Shown: positions 12,635-23,117 of the stretch, one piece after another
How positions within the stretch are numbered: position 1 is the stretch's first letter
How the letters are laid out: each line of letters begins with the position of its first letter
NCBI GenBank assembly: GCA_017163975.1
Contig: JAFFSR010000315.1
Span: forward strand, 1,697,001 to 1,761,000
Source: Anastatus disparis
Taxonomy: Eukaryota > Arthropoda > Insecta > Hymenoptera > Eupelmidae
Reading direction: 5' to 3'
Length of the DNA stretch: 64,000 nt
The notes under the pieces: model-generated
Seen by the model: the letters and a program-made list of their open reading frames with translations, nothing else
Told to the model about the DNA's origin: nothing
Database searches by the model: none
Program-made: the position numbers and the translations under genes

Positions 12635-14725
12635 TTAGCTTGTGAAAAACGGTTTCAAGTTATTCAAATGAAATTTTCCTCTTTCCTCGTTTCTCTCATT
12701 TATAAGCAAGTATGTGTCTGTTGCTATTTTATCTTTTACTATAAATGGCCCTTCGTATACGTGAAAAAATTTTGCTATTTTATTATTTTCAGTATTTGAT
12801 ACATTTAGTGCCTTTATTAGTACTTTATCATTAATCTTGAATTCATAATGATTTTTCTTCATGTTTTGTACATTCGCACGTTTTCTTCTATCTTTGTGCA
12901 TGTTTTCTTTAGCTAGATATATTTTTCTATCGTAATCTACGTCATTTTCTTTTATATTGAAATACTTGTGCCAGAATCTGTCTGGTTTTTTGTTAAAATG
13001 TAATTCTAATGGTGTGAATTTCGTAGTTTCATGATGTACAGAATTCATAATTTCTTCTATTATTGGTACATATGATGCCCATTTTTTGTGATTATCTGTT
13101 AAGAAAGTTCTGAAAAACCTCGCTAATTCTCTGTGAATTCGCTCGACTATATTACTTTGCGGGTGACGTATAGATGAAAACAACATCTTTATGTTTTCAT
13201 CTTTTAATATTTTTTTCCACTTTTTTCCTGTAAATTGAGTTCCATGGTCTGTTATTATTGCTTCTGGTTTTCCATATTTGGGTATATAATCTGTTAGCAA
13301 TTTTTTAATTACTGTTATAGTGTTTGCCTTCTTTATGGGGTACATAACTACATACTTAGAGAAAGTATCTATTGTAGTTAATATATGTTTAACACCACTT
13401 GTAGATGTAGGCAATGGTCCAAAAAAATCTATTGACAACATTTGATTTTTGTTATTGACTAAAATTGGTTCTACCTTTGATTGGTATTTTACGGTTAACC
13501 ATTTCGTTTTTTGACATGTTTCACATGTTTTAATTATTAAATATGTTTTCTTCCTTAAATTAGGAGCTTGAAAACTTTCTGTTAATATTTTAAGAGTTTT
13601 CTTTGGACCTATATGTCCATATATTGTATGTGTATTTATTACCATGTCTTGCATTAATGCTTGAGGTAATATTATTTTATTTCCATTTATAGACTTTTTC
13701 ATGAGTATCTCATTTGACAATTCAAAAGTCTTTTTTATATTGTTATTATTTTGCATTTTGTTTAGAATTTTTGTACAATATGCATCATTTCGTTGAAAAT
13801 CTTTTAATTTCTTTAATTTTTGCTTCAAATCATTTTTAATATTTAATTTCTTTATTATTGCAGCAATTATTATCTCATCTTTTTTGTTTGTGATTTCTGG
13901 TAAGTTCTGACGACTTAAGAAATCAGCTGCATTATTTTTATTCCCTGGTATGTGTTCAGGGTGTATATTGTAGTCTTGGAAGGCCAGACTCCATCTTTTT
14001 AGTCTTTCATTGCTGAACTTGCATTTATTTAAAAAAGTTATAGCCTGATGGTCTGTTTTTACGATTATATTTTTAGCGCCTTTTAAATAGGTGTCTAATT
14101 TTTGTAAAGACCATACTACAGCTAGTAGCTCTTTCTCTGTTGTGAAATAATTAATTTCACTACTTTTTAGCGTTCTGCTAATAAAACATATAATATTTTC
14201 ATGATTATCGTCATCTAATTGTGACAGTATTGCTGCAATTGCATAATCACTCGCATCAGTAGTTAATATAAATGGCTTTGTTGTATCAACGAATTTTAAA
14301 ATGATATTTTCGTCAAACAAGCCTTTTATTTTTTCAAAAGCTTTTTGCTGTCTATCTGTCCATATATATGGGACATTCTTTCGCAATAAGGATATCAATG
14401 GTAATATCTCATTTGCATATCCTTTTGCGAATTTTGTATAGAAGTTTACAAAGCCTAGAAAAGCTTGTAATTGCTTCTGATTTTTTGGTACTGACAATTC
14501 TTTAATAGATCTTATTTTATCAGGATCTGGCGCAATGCCATCAGCTGAAATAAAATGACCTAAGAATTCTATTTTATTTTTACAAAAGTTTGACTTTTGA
14601 AAATTAAATTTTATATTATGTTTTGCAGCTTTTTTGAATAATTCTTCTAGATGAGACACATGTTCATCAAATGTTGCTGATCTAATATGTAGATCATCTA
14701 CAAATGCTAATAGGAAATCTTGCAT
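12635..14725 (-). CDS. pol: Gypsy pol, C-terminal part: RT palm, RNase H, integrase (696 aa)
   Basis: It begins inside the reverse transcriptase palm: AFVDDLHIRS carries the catalytic Asp pair at about residues 8-11. Next come the RT thumb and connection, then RNase H from about residue 150 (LTTDASDYAIAAILSQ, later ELLAVVWSL and TDHQAITFL). Integrase has an HHCC zinc finger at about 370-410 (HTIYGHIG, then CETCQK) and the core with all three acidic residues (MLSIDFFGPLP, IITDHGTQFTG, and VERIHRELARFF). The C-terminal tail resembles the usual gypsy integrase end. It copies RNA into DNA and inserts it in the nucleus. The first Met is only apparent: the protein is the continuation of the 14734-15582 frame after a one-base shift, so this copy cannot make a full Pol without frameshifting. 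Confidence 0.93.
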   Translation of the reverse strand: MQDFLLAFVDDLHIRSATFDEHVSHLEELFKKAAKHNIKFNFQKSNFCKNKIEFLGHFISADGIAPDPDKIRSIKELSVPKNQKQLQAFLGFVNFYTKFAKGYANEILPLISLLRKNVPYIWTDRQQKAFEKIKGLFDENIILKFVDTTKPFILTTDASDYAIAAILSQLDDDNHENIICFISRTLKSSEINYFTTEKELLAVVWSLQKLDTYLKGAKNIIVKTDHQAITFLNKCKFSNERLKRWSLAFQDYNIHPEHIPGNKNNAADFLSRQNLPEITNKKDEIIIAAIIKKLNIKNDLKQKLKKLKDFQRNDAYCTKILNKMQNNNNIKKTFELSNEILMKKSINGNKIILPQALMQDMVINTHTIYGHIGPKKTLKILTESFQAPNLRKKTYLIIKTCETCQKTKWLTVKYQSKVEPILVNNKNQMLSIDFFGPLPTSTSGVKHILTTIDTFSKYVVMYPIKKANTITVIKKLLTDYIPKYGKPEAIITDHGTQFTGKKWKKILKDENIKMLFSSIRHPQSNIVERIHRELARFFRTFLTDNHKKWASYVPIIEEIMNSVHHETTKFTPLELHFNKKPDRFWHKYFNIKENDVDYDRKIYLAKENMHKDRRKRANVQNMKKNHYEFKINDKVLIKALNVSNTENNKIAKFFHVYEGPFIVKDKIATDTYLLINERNEERGKFHLNNLKPFFTS

Positions 14726-14733
14726 ATCATTTA

Positions 14734-15974
14734 TTACTTCACCAAGACCCTTAGTAATGCTGCACTGCTAGTCTTAATTCCGAAAGCAGCTACGTTGAAT
14801 TCATAGACTTTATTGTCTATTTTAAATGCAGTATATTTCTTACTGTTCTCAGTCAATTCGACTTGCCAATAACTGCTAGTTAAGTCTAAATTTGACATAA
14901 ATTTCATTTTCTTACATCGTAGAAATATTTCTTCTATCGATGGTGGTGCTTCATAATCATCGACGATTTTTTCGTTCAGCTTTCTAGCATCCAAACATAA
15001 TCTTACAGATCCATCTTTCTTTATTACTGTTACAATGGAATTAATGTATGGGCTATTTGATTTTCTAATAATTCCTAAGTTTAGCATTTTTTCTATCTCA
15101 TTTAATACCTTTTGACGATGATGTATCGGTATAGGATATGGCTTTGAGTAAAATGGTGCATCATCTGTTGTTTTGATTTCGTACTTATATGATAATAAAC
15201 GTCCGGGTGCATTACTAAATACTGATTTATATTTCGAGATCAGATTTATTAACTGAATCTCTTGTTGAGGTGTTATATTTTCACCTTGTTTTATTTTTTC
15301 ACAAATCTCATCTTCTGTGAGAGTGTGAGTTGAAAAATGATTTTCTATGTGAGAGAAATTAATAATTTCTTCTTTATTTTCGATAACACATGTCTTCAAG
15401 TCAATCAGGCTCTCGTGTGTTTCGATTATTTGAATGTGAGCGTACTCACTGAGCTTTTGCTCATTATATTTTATATTAACATATTCATCGTTAATAGATA
15501 ATAGTATTTCTTCGTGCAACGTGTTTATGATCATATGTACTAACTTTTGTGTGTCATATCCTAAGATACAATCTCTTATCAAATTTGGTATTATTAGATA
15601 TATTAAATTTATTTTTTGCCCATTAAAATCTGTCTTAATTAATATTTGCTGTTTTATTCTTCTTGATTTTGAGCTTGTTGCTGTTTTAATATATTTGCCT
15701 GTTATTGGTAATCTTGGGCATGCTTCTAAATGATGTAAATTCTCATAAAAGAATTTTTCTGAAATACATGTGACTTCACTTCCAGTGTCAACTAGTGCTT
15801 GTATAACTTTCCCTTGTAGCTTTATTTTTATTTCCGGACATGTTGTTATTTGTTGATTTATTGTTGTTTCATCTTCTTGTTCTATAGTGCTTATTTTACA
15901 TTCTGGTGGTATTGGGGTATTATTGTCTGTTGTACCTGTTACCCCTTCGCTCTTTTTCTCAGGTACAACTTCTT
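14734..15974 (-). CDS. pol: Gypsy pol, N-terminal part: aspartic protease and RT fingers
   Basis: The frame is open from the gag-pol overlap (about 15974). It first encodes the aspartic protease with ALVDTGSEVTCIS at about 15770-15800 and the closing ILGYD block at about 15555. RT starts soon after, with GIIRKSNSPYINSIVTVIKK, VRLCLDARKLNEK, SNLDLTSSYWQVEL (catalytic Asp of motif A) and YEFNVAAFGIKTSSAALLR. It stops at 14734 just before the catalytic YVDD-type motif, which continues in another frame at 14725. The protease would cut Gag-Pol and RT would copy the genome in the particle. Relative to gag the frame is -1, as expected for slippage at 15987-15993. An in-frame ATG at 15582 is internal and is not the start. 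Confidence 0.92.
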
Positions 15975-17390
15975 TTAGTTTTCCTGCTTTTTTCTCATTG
16001 TAATATTGTCCATGTTCGGTATTTCCTCCATTTCTCTGCTTGCTTCTTGTATTTTATCTCGGTTTACTGGTTGTTTATGTATTTCTCTTTGCGTATTTCT
16101 GTTTCTATTTGATTTTTCTATTATTTTAGTGCTGTTTATTTGTTCATTTCTATTATATGGTTTCCTATATTCTTGTTTTTGATTATTGTATGTGTTTGTT
16201 TCTTGTTGTTGCTGTTTTTGTTGATTTAAATCTTGACGTTGTTGTTTTTGATTGTTTGTATCTTGGCTTTGTCTATTTGTTTCTTGATATTGTTGATTAT
16301 TTTGATTTTGAGGGCTTTTTTGTTTGTATGTGTTTCTATTTCTCTTATTATCATCTCTATCATAATCTACTAGTATTTCGAAAAGTGTGTTTTTGTTTTT
16401 TATATGTGAGCATTTTATAGCTTGTTTAATGTTTCTATCAAAATGTTTACTTATTTTGATAGTTAATTCTTCTTCCGAGTAGTTCAGTTGTAGTTCCTTT
16501 GCGAAGCCTAGTATCTGTGTAGCATACGTTACACGATTCATCTTACTATTTTCGTAATATTGGCCATATTCCACTTTTCTTTGTGTTGACCTTTGAATTT
16601 CCTCATTCCAGTAACGTTCTAAAAATATGTTTTTAAATTGATCAAATGTTTCTACATTATCCTGATAAATATACCCCCATGCGTTTGCTTCCTTCTGTAA
16701 CACGTTTTGCAATAATTGTAGAGTTTCTTTTTCCGTTAAACCTTTTAAATCTATGTATTGCGTTAGTTCATTCAAAAATTTCATGGGACGCTCATCATTT
16801 ATACCTTCATATTTAGGCATAGGTATTTTTATCTTTGTGTTTGAAGATTCCGTTGTTTGTGTTCGCATAATGTTTCTATTCACTATTGCTTTAAGTTCTT
16901 CAATTCTTTCTTCTTGTTCTTGTGTAGTCTCATTTATTTTTTGTGTTAAATTATCTTGTATTTCGTCTATTAATCTTCTATTTTCATGTTTTAATCTTTC
17001 ATTTTCTTGTTTTAGTTCTTCTTTTTCTCTCATATATTCTTGTTTCTGCTTTATTTGCTCTTCTTTGTGTTGTTCTAAACGATTCTCTAGACTCTTGTTT
17101 TCTTTCTTTACTTCTTTTAGAGCATCAGTCAATACCTCGAGCTGGTCTTTTATCGACATATCCTTTATAGTGTCCTTATCTAAATTGACGTTTACTATTC
17201 TTTCCCAATCACCTGAGCTATTAAGCGAGGTTTCAAGATTGTCGTTTTGTGCAGATAATATTTTAAGTTCTAATGTGACTGCTTGCATCCATTCTACTAA
17301 ATTAATATTTAATTTCTTTTTTGTTTCTTCTTTTTCTTGTTGTTCTTGTATTTCTTGTAGTATAATGTCTGATCTACGCGTAGACGGCAT
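15975..17390 (-). CDS. gag: Gypsy Gag polyprotein (471 aa)
   Basis: The structural Gag starts MPSTRRSDIILQEIQE. Residues about 85-165 form a long charged coiled coil (runs of Lys, Glu and Gln, with heptad-like Leu). A Ty3/gypsy-like capsid core follows at about 195-350, marked by KIKIPMPKYEGIND, WGYIYQDNVETFDQFKNIFL and RYWNEEIQRSTQRKVEYG. The C-terminal third is Gln/Asn rich (QQRQDLNQQKQQQQET). No CCHC zinc knuckle is seen, so RNA binding probably uses the basic and Gln/Asn-rich tail. It assembles the cytoplasmic particle that packages element RNA. It is intact, which agrees with the near-identical LTRs, and its end overlaps pol through a -1 slippery site. Confidence 0.92.
   Translation of the reverse strand: MPSTRRSDIILQEIQEQQEKEETKKKLNINLVEWMQAVTLELKILSAQNDNLETSLNSSGDWERIVNVNLDKDTIKDMSIKDQLEVLTDALKEVKKENKSLENRLEQHKEEQIKQKQEYMREKEELKQENERLKHENRRLIDEIQDNLTQKINETTQEQEERIEELKAIVNRNIMRTQTTESSNTKIKIPMPKYEGINDERPMKFLNELTQYIDLKGLTEKETLQLLQNVLQKEANAWGYIYQDNVETFDQFKNIFLERYWNEEIQRSTQRKVEYGQYYENSKMNRVTYATQILGFAKELQLNYSEEELTIKISKHFDRNIKQAIKCSHIKNKNTLFEILVDYDRDDNKRNRNTYKQKSPQNQNNQQYQETNRQSQDTNNQKQQRQDLNQQKQQQQETNTYNNQKQEYRKPYNRNEQINSTKIIEKSNRNRNTQREIHKQPVNRDKIQEASREMEEIPNMDNITMRKKQEN
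15987..15993 (-). promoter_or_regulatory. -1 ribosomal slippery site A AAA AAG
   Basis: On the minus strand the heptamer A AAA AAG is in the correct phase with gag codons (AGA AAA AAG) and lies 9 bases before the gag stop (15975-15977). The protease-RT frame is exactly -1 relative to gag and is open across this point. This is the canonical X XXY YYZ arrangement for making Gag-Pol. No downstream structure was evaluated. Confidence 0.85.
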
Positions 17391-18115
17391 TTTGATTTAT
17401 TTTATATTGACGTGCGCAAAATTAATAAGTGTTCAAAAATATCTAAAAATAAAAAATTATTTCAAAGTTTAAAGATTAATAATTCAAATTTGCAATATAA
17501 ATTCAAGCTCTATTCTTTCGATGTAAATTCTTCTGATATTTAATATTTAAAATTTATTTTATCTTTGTAATTTATTTATTTAATTGTATGTTAACTGTTT
17601 ATTTGTTATTTATATTTGCTTATTTTCCCTATGTCTGTGCCGTTAATTTTACAATCATTTATTTTAAGTTTTGAGCATTCAACGTTTAATATATTTGTAT
17701 ATTTAAATAATCATTTATCAAAATTGAATCTAATTATCAAACGTTCAATTCTCAATTTATTTCCTAACAAAATTTAAAATGACAAGTTTCTATTTATGTC
17801 TATATTATTTAATTGAATATATTGAATTGAGAACTGTTAATTAAATTATTTTCTAAATATTGAGTACCACTGCTCAAGTTGAGTGTTACTGCTTTTCATT
17901 TTAATATTCTATTCTCTTGTCATGTTAAATTTTATATAACATAATTTAGAGTGAAACATCAATTTGTTTTCGTGCGTTTGTTTACGTTTTATATATCTCA
18001 TTCGATATGCTATGCGAAAGCGATGTAAACACGAATTTCTTTCCGTTAACTTTCACTTTTCAAATTTTAGCGTTATTTAACTTACCATCGTATAGCATTT
18101 CAAATGGTTTCAAAT

Positions 18116-18520
18116 TTATTCTTTTACAATTTTCAATTTTTCAATTTCATTTTCTAGGTCACATAAGTGCTCTATTAACCTAGGCATGTTGTGGTTAAAT
18201 CTATGCGCAATTAAATTGACTTTTTCTATTAAACTACTTTGTCTTGTAACTAATTTGTCTAATTTCTCATTTATGTATTCTAAATTTGTTTCGTTTTTCT
18301 TTATTTTAACGTATGCAAAATCTATGTTTTCATTTACTTTTGTTAGTATTTTCGCGATTTCGCTTGCTTCTATTATAAAGTATTCTTTCTTTGTATTGTC
18401 TTTTTGGCTTTTCTCTAATATTCTTTTTGTTTTTTCTATTATTTTCTGTAGCTGTTCGTTTTTATTGTTTTTTGTTTCTTTTGATTTTGATATAAATTCA
18501 GCTACACTTAATTTTACCAT
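18116..18520 (-). CDS. Small coiled-coil ORF upstream of gag, 134 aa, unknown
   Basis: This intact ORF lies between the primer binding site and gag, 726 bases upstream of the gag start. It begins MVKLSVAEFISKSKETKN. It is Lys/Glu/Asn rich and predicted by eye to be almost wholly helical with heptad-like hydrophobics, for example IIEKTKRILEKSQK and LEYINEKLDKLVTRQ. No cysteine cluster, signal peptide or membrane segment is seen. An extra ORF ahead of gag is uncommon in gypsy elements. It could be an accessory particle or regulatory protein, or a decayed captured gene, but an intact frame in such a young element argues for use. The family was not recognised. Confidence 0.5.
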   Translation of the reverse strand: MVKLSVAEFISKSKETKNNKNEQLQKIIEKTKRILEKSQKDNTKKEYFIIEASEIAKILTKVNENIDFAYVKIKKNETNLEYINEKLDKLVTRQSSLIEKVNLIAHRFNHNMPRLIEHLCDLENEIEKLKIVKE

Positions 18521-19050
18521 TTTTGTATCATGTGTATTTTTAATTTATTTAACTATTTAATTAGCCAAATAGACAATTAGAAAGAATCTTTATATTAATT
18601 TTAACAAATCAAAAACAATTTTTCTTTCGTAAATTTCTTATTCATGAATTTAACATACAGGTTAAGCGCAAATTTTGACGCGATTATACTCTAGTCTTTA
18701 ATCAATACATATTTTTATTTTACAATTTCTTATTGTTATAATATTATAATCCAGCCTTTAGTGAACAGGCTGCTTTATTTTATCAGTTACTCGGTTATTC
18801 TATTATTATAATTTGTCTTTTAATAAATAAGAAATTCTATTTTATTAAATACTCAGTCGTGAGTTTGAAATACACGTTACAGGTGTTAGTTGTTTTATTA
18901 ATACAACTGGGTTTTTCAGACGTAACGTATTATTTTTATGTGACAATTTATTCGTCTCAGTCGCGTGTGGTAAAGATTTCGTTCTTACAATCTGGTTTTT
19001 ATAAATAAAATGCTGTTACTTTTACAATTTCTCAGTCGTGAGTCGTTTTA

Positions 19051-19065
19051 TTATGTCGGGCGCCA
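19051..19065 (-). other. Primer binding site of the gypsy element
   Basis: Two bases inside the 5' LTR edge the minus strand reads TGGCGCCCGACATAA. The first ten bases fit the 3' end of a lysine-type tRNA, the usual form of a PBS. The remaining bases fit less well, so the exact tRNA is an inference. Confidence 0.7.
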
Positions 19066-19067
19066 GT

Positions 19068-20109
19068 TGTGACGTTATATTTTGTATTATTACTTCATAT
19101 GTTGTTATCATAAAGAAATAAAGTGTATAACGCACTTTTATTTTAAGTTTCTACATTACATATGCTATTTCGCGTGAATATGCAATGTATCTTATTTACA
19201 ATAAAGCAAGCCTAACGTCTGCGTATTCGCAGTAGGAATAAGCTTGTTATATATTTATCTTTGTTAGTTTTTTTTATCAGTTAGACTTCTCTAAACCGTA
19301 CACTGGCAAGACATCATGCTCACCAGATTCGGGTCCATGCGATCAGTCTAACTGTGTTCATATATAAAGGAAATCAGAATAAGGTATAAGGAATTAATGG
19401 TTGCCTCTCGTATCTACGCGTCTCACGTGAATTCAGAACGCGTACTCATCGGGCTCTTGAAGAGACGTGCGCGATCCAAGCCAATTGCTTTGCGAACCGC
19501 ACGAAAATTCAAGGCTTCTGTATTTAGCCTTTTGACTATAAGTTTGAAACAATATTTTAATGAAGGGCCAAATGCACGCTTCACACACTTAATTAAACTT
19601 TATCACAAAGATTGTTAATTTGGAATCACGAACTTTACTCGCGTTATTAACTACAAGTCTTATTTAAGCTCACACGGGTACAGAGCACGTAATTTGCACT
19701 CTTTCGCCGTCCTTTGAACTTAAATAAGAAGAAATGTTTCACTTGAACAAGTATTTAGTTTAAAAAGTAACTTTATTGAAGAGAGCCGACACGAGAGTGT
19801 CTTTTCTCTTGTTCTCATTTTTACATGACACCTCGGTTTCTCGGCGCTGCCATACCGCTGGTATGATCTCCCATCGATCACCTTCCCACTCCTTGTCAAC
19901 GCTACAAGAGAGAGGGTTACAACTTCAATCAAACTTATATGTATAATATATAAAAATCGTACGTCTATCACTGAGCCCGCATGTATATGTTGCTAACATG
20001 GGCGTATACGTGCGCGCTCGTGAAGCCGCGTACGGTACTTTCAATATCCCCACTCGCTACTGATAGAGACCGTACTCATCTCAATGCGAATTATACTAAT
20101 GCGGTCTCA
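19068..20109 (-). repeat. Gypsy 5' LTR
   Basis: This is the right-hand LTR, 1042 bp, and the promoter-bearing 5' LTR for minus-strand transcription. It begins TGTGACG and ends GGTCTCA on + and is followed by the AGCT target duplication. It differs from the other LTR at only two places that I could see. Confidence 0.96.
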
Positions 20110-20118
20110 AGCTACTCA

Positions 20119-20352
20119 TACCGTAAAGGACTTAGTTCCTGATCAGGGCGTAATTTCTGATCATTATTTATTATAAATCATAATCTTTGAGATTTTAGTA
20201 GGAAAAACCTTTTTTTAATTTATGAGGAAAAATAGATTGAGCGTAAGAAATGCTTCGTTTGTGTGAAAAAGAAATAAACTTTTACTTTTTCACATGTAAA
20301 TATGTGATCAGAAATACCTCTTAGGTGATCAGAAATTACGTCCTTCACGGTA
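20119..20352. mobile_element. MITE of 234 bp with CTGATCA-containing TIRs
   Basis: The left end TACCGTAAAGGAC and the right end GTCCTTCACGGTA are inverted, and both are followed inward by TAATTTCTGATCA-like blocks in duplicate. It lies in the Helitron immediately after the gypsy target duplication, and Helitron coding similarity resumes beyond it. No coding capacity. Confidence 0.75.
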
Positions 20353-21660
20353 ATTAAAGTTAACAAAAAGTATATTTTGAAAAAGTAATAGAAGAAGAAA
20401 TAAAAAACCAAATTGTTGAAACAACTTTAACAGCATATTTTAAATTAAATTGAATAAATCCTGAAGCGAAAAGTTATACATATTTGAAAATTCCATTGCA
20501 TTATGTATTTAATTAAAAATTGAAAGTATGGAATAAAAGGCAAAGATTTAACAAACCAATTCTAAGCAGAATGTATTCCAGGTAAATCCAAATGATTTTC
20601 AAAGATATTTTATAAGATTATTACTTTTATAAGTCAAAGGTGCACCTTCATTCCAAGATCTATGTACTGTCGATGGTATAACATATTCTTCATTTTTTAA
20701 GGCTGCTGTAGCCAAATATTTAGTTAATAAAGATAAAGAGTAATATCGATGCTCAGAAGAAGCATCGTAACTACAGTTTCCTGTTGCTCTTTGTGAATTT
20801 TTCGCATTTATTTGTATATTTCATAATCCTATTATTGCTAGAAATTTTTATGAAAAATATAAACATTTTTTAATATCCGGAATATGAAAAAAATGTAGGC
20901 GAAAATATAGAATTAAATATTATTAAAGAAAATTTACGAATAAATGAATATTGTTTTAGTAATTTTAATTTACCAGATATATTAACTCATATAGGTGATT
21001 TTATGCACATATATTGATGCAACAGAATTTTCTATAAAATATGACATGTTAAATGATTTACAAATCAAATTGAATACATTAAAAGATTAACAAAAATTAT
21101 TCACGATAGCATTTTAGAATGTTTAAAAAAAAGGAAAACAATTGTATTTTTATTGATAGGCCTGGTGGAAATTCAAAAAGCTATTTATTTAACGTTTTAG
21201 TAGATTATTTAAATTTTTCAAGTATATCATTTTTATGCGTTGCTAGGACAGAAATTGCTACTAATTCTTCAAAAAATCGAAAAGCAGTACACATTACTAC
21301 GACTATCAATAAGAACACTTGTGAAATATTCAGTTCACGCTGAAATTTTAAATGGAAAAAATGCAGGAAAATTAGTTTTGATACAACGAATAACGTTATC
21401 TCCATCCAAAGAAGAAAGGCCATTTAATATGTGTCAGAAACAGTTTCCTGTAGAATTAGGTTTTGCTATGACAATCAACAAATCCCAAGAACAATCCTAT
21501 AATAATGTTGATGCATACTCACCAACACCCGTATTTAGTCATGGTCAATTATAGGTTGCTCTATCAAGAGTTAAGAATAGGAAAAATTTAAAAGTTTTAT
21601 TGCTAAATAATGCAAAATGAAAACCAAATAAATTAAAAAATGAAGACAAAATTAATACTA
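20353..21660 (+). pseudogene. Helitron helicase half (Pif1-like), decayed
   Basis: This continues the Helitron broken at 10100. Recognisable pieces in order are a WNKRQRFNKPILSRMYS block (about 20530), a RLLLL..VKGAPSFQDLCTVDG block (about 20620-20690), a degenerate Walker A region DRPGGNSKSYL (about 21157), and the C-terminal Pif1 motif FPVELGFAMTINKSQEQSYN followed by VALSRVKNRKNLKVLLL (about 21445-21600). The invariant P-loop GxGKT is changed to GGNSKS, so ATP binding is lost. Frameshifts and stops occur throughout. The helicase would unwind DNA during rolling-circle transposition. Confidence 0.87.
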
Positions 21661-22263
21661 AAAATATTGTGTATGAAGAAATATAAATAAAATAAGAAAA
21701 AATACAAACAATAAAGTAACGGCAATCTTAATAAAACATTATATAAATGCAAAATAATTGTTATAACAAATTTCTAGGGAACAAGGATTTGATGACTATA
21801 ACTAAAGATTGTTGAAAAAGTTAAAGCACTTAAGAGAACCAAATCGATGTTTTTATTTAATGGCGCTCTGGTCAGGTGAAAGCGATGCAAATAATGAGCT
21901 TTGAATGTTTATAATAATATATTTATTTATTCAAACAATAAAATATGATCATTTACTAAGTTATACTTGAAAAAAATATTTTGCAAACGGATCCAAAATT
22001 TTAGAAAAAGTGTGCGTTGATAAAAAAAATGAGCAATATAAACTCTATGTTATAAAATTAAGTTCAATATAAAGAATTTAAATTAATTAAGTACCATGAA
22101 TGTTTATTCATAGATGAATGTTGCCCCTATAAAATAAAAATAAAATAAACATAAGAAAACAGTTAATAATAGTGAATAACACCAGAAGTATCTTAGATTG
22201 GAGACTCTAGCTCCAAAAAATAGATTATTTTTTACTTTTTTCATATTTATTTTTTTAAAAAGG
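21661..22263. other. AT-rich stretch, no gene seen
   Basis: It follows the Helitron helicase remnant. No motif or long frame was supported; it may hold the rest of the Helitron 3' side. Confidence 0.4.
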
Positions 22264-22500
22264 TTATTAATTTAAGGGAATGTAAAATACCGACATTACA
22301 GTTTTCCAAATTATTGGTTCTTAATCTAAGATTTTTAAAAATATCTCTATATTACAGTCTTCCATTTCTACTAATAAAAAGCCTAATATAGAGATATTTC
22401 TGAAAATTTTTGAATAAAGATAAAATTTGAAACTGCAATGTTGGTAACTATGTAGAAATCATATACCCTATTTCATCCCCTTAATTTAATAAATTGTTAA
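22264..22500. mobile_element. MITE-like inverted repeat element, about 240 bp
   Basis: The sequence TTATTAATTTAAGGG near the left end matches in inverted orientation CCCCTTAATTTAATAAATT at the right. Inside, TACCGACATTACAGTTTT (about 22288) mirrors a TGAAACTGCAATGTTGGTA-type block ending near 22446, and ATCTCTATATT mirrors AATATAGAGATAT around the centre. No coding capacity. The ends are approximate. Confidence 0.65.
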
Positions 22501-22691
22501 CATTATCGAGCTTCCTCTATAAATTACAAATTTGTTTACCTTCTATATAATTTTCGATAAAACAATCGTTCAATTTTAATTACATTATATGCTTATAGAA
22601 GTTGTGAACTGTTTCACTTATTAATTGTTGTTTTTTCCTCTATTTCAACATAATTTAACAATAACCGTTTTCTTCAGTTTTTATCCATTTA

Positions 22692-23117
22692 GAATGCGCT
22701 GTAATAATCGGCTGCATATGAAGATATGCTGTCATAATTGGCTGCATATGGGGGTACGCTGTAATAATCGACTGCATATGGGGATACGCTGTAATAATCA
22801 GCTGCATATGGGGATGTGCTGTAATAATCGGCTGCATATAAGGATTCACTGTAATAATCGGCTGCATTTGGGCATGTGCTGTAATAATCGGCTGCATATG
22901 GGGGTGCGCTGTAATAATCAGCTTTATATGGGGATATGCTGAAATAAGCGGCTGCATATGGGGATGCACTGTAATAATCGGCTTTATATGGATATACGCT
23001 GTAATAATCGGCTGCATATGGGCATGGGCTGTACCAATTAGCTGCATATGGGAATACCCTGTAATAATCGGCTGCATATAGAGATGCGCTGTAATAATTC
23101 ACTGTACATAAAGATGC
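22692..23117 (+). repeat. 30-bp minisatellite, about 14 copies
   Basis: The unit is a 30-mer containing GCTGTAATAATCGGCTGCAT followed by ATGGGGATGC-like sequence. It repeats about fourteen times with scattered substitutions. The 30-base (ten-codon) period keeps frames open on both strands, giving repetitive Tyr/Ala/Ser or His/Met/Asn peptides, which are artefacts of periodicity. Confidence 0.93.

Larger units (their letters stand above)
10101..20109 (-). mobile_element. Ty3/gypsy-type LTR retrotransposon, young insertion
   Basis: Two directly repeated LTRs (10101-11143 and 19068-20109) bound the element, with TG...CA ends and a 4-bp AGCT duplication at 10097-10100 and 20110-20113. All element genes are on the minus strand, so the 5' LTR is the right-hand one. 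Reading along the minus strand the order is 5' LTR, PBS, a 134-aa ORF, gag, slippery site, protease, RT, RNase H, integrase, a 148-aa ORF, PPT, 3' LTR. The order RT-RH-IN and the integrase type are gypsy-like. Only two differences were seen between the LTRs (G/A near 10327 and a one-base indel just after), so the insertion is recent. It split a Helitron. Confidence 0.97.

Noticed and set aside
16753..17472. 239-codon plus-strand frame rich in Ser, Phe and Cys
   Set aside because: It is antisense to the coiled-coil region of gag, whose composition keeps the reverse strand open.
22692..23117. CRISPR-like array
   Set aside because: There are no unique spacers; the whole 30-bp unit is repeated head to tail, and the genome is eukaryotic.
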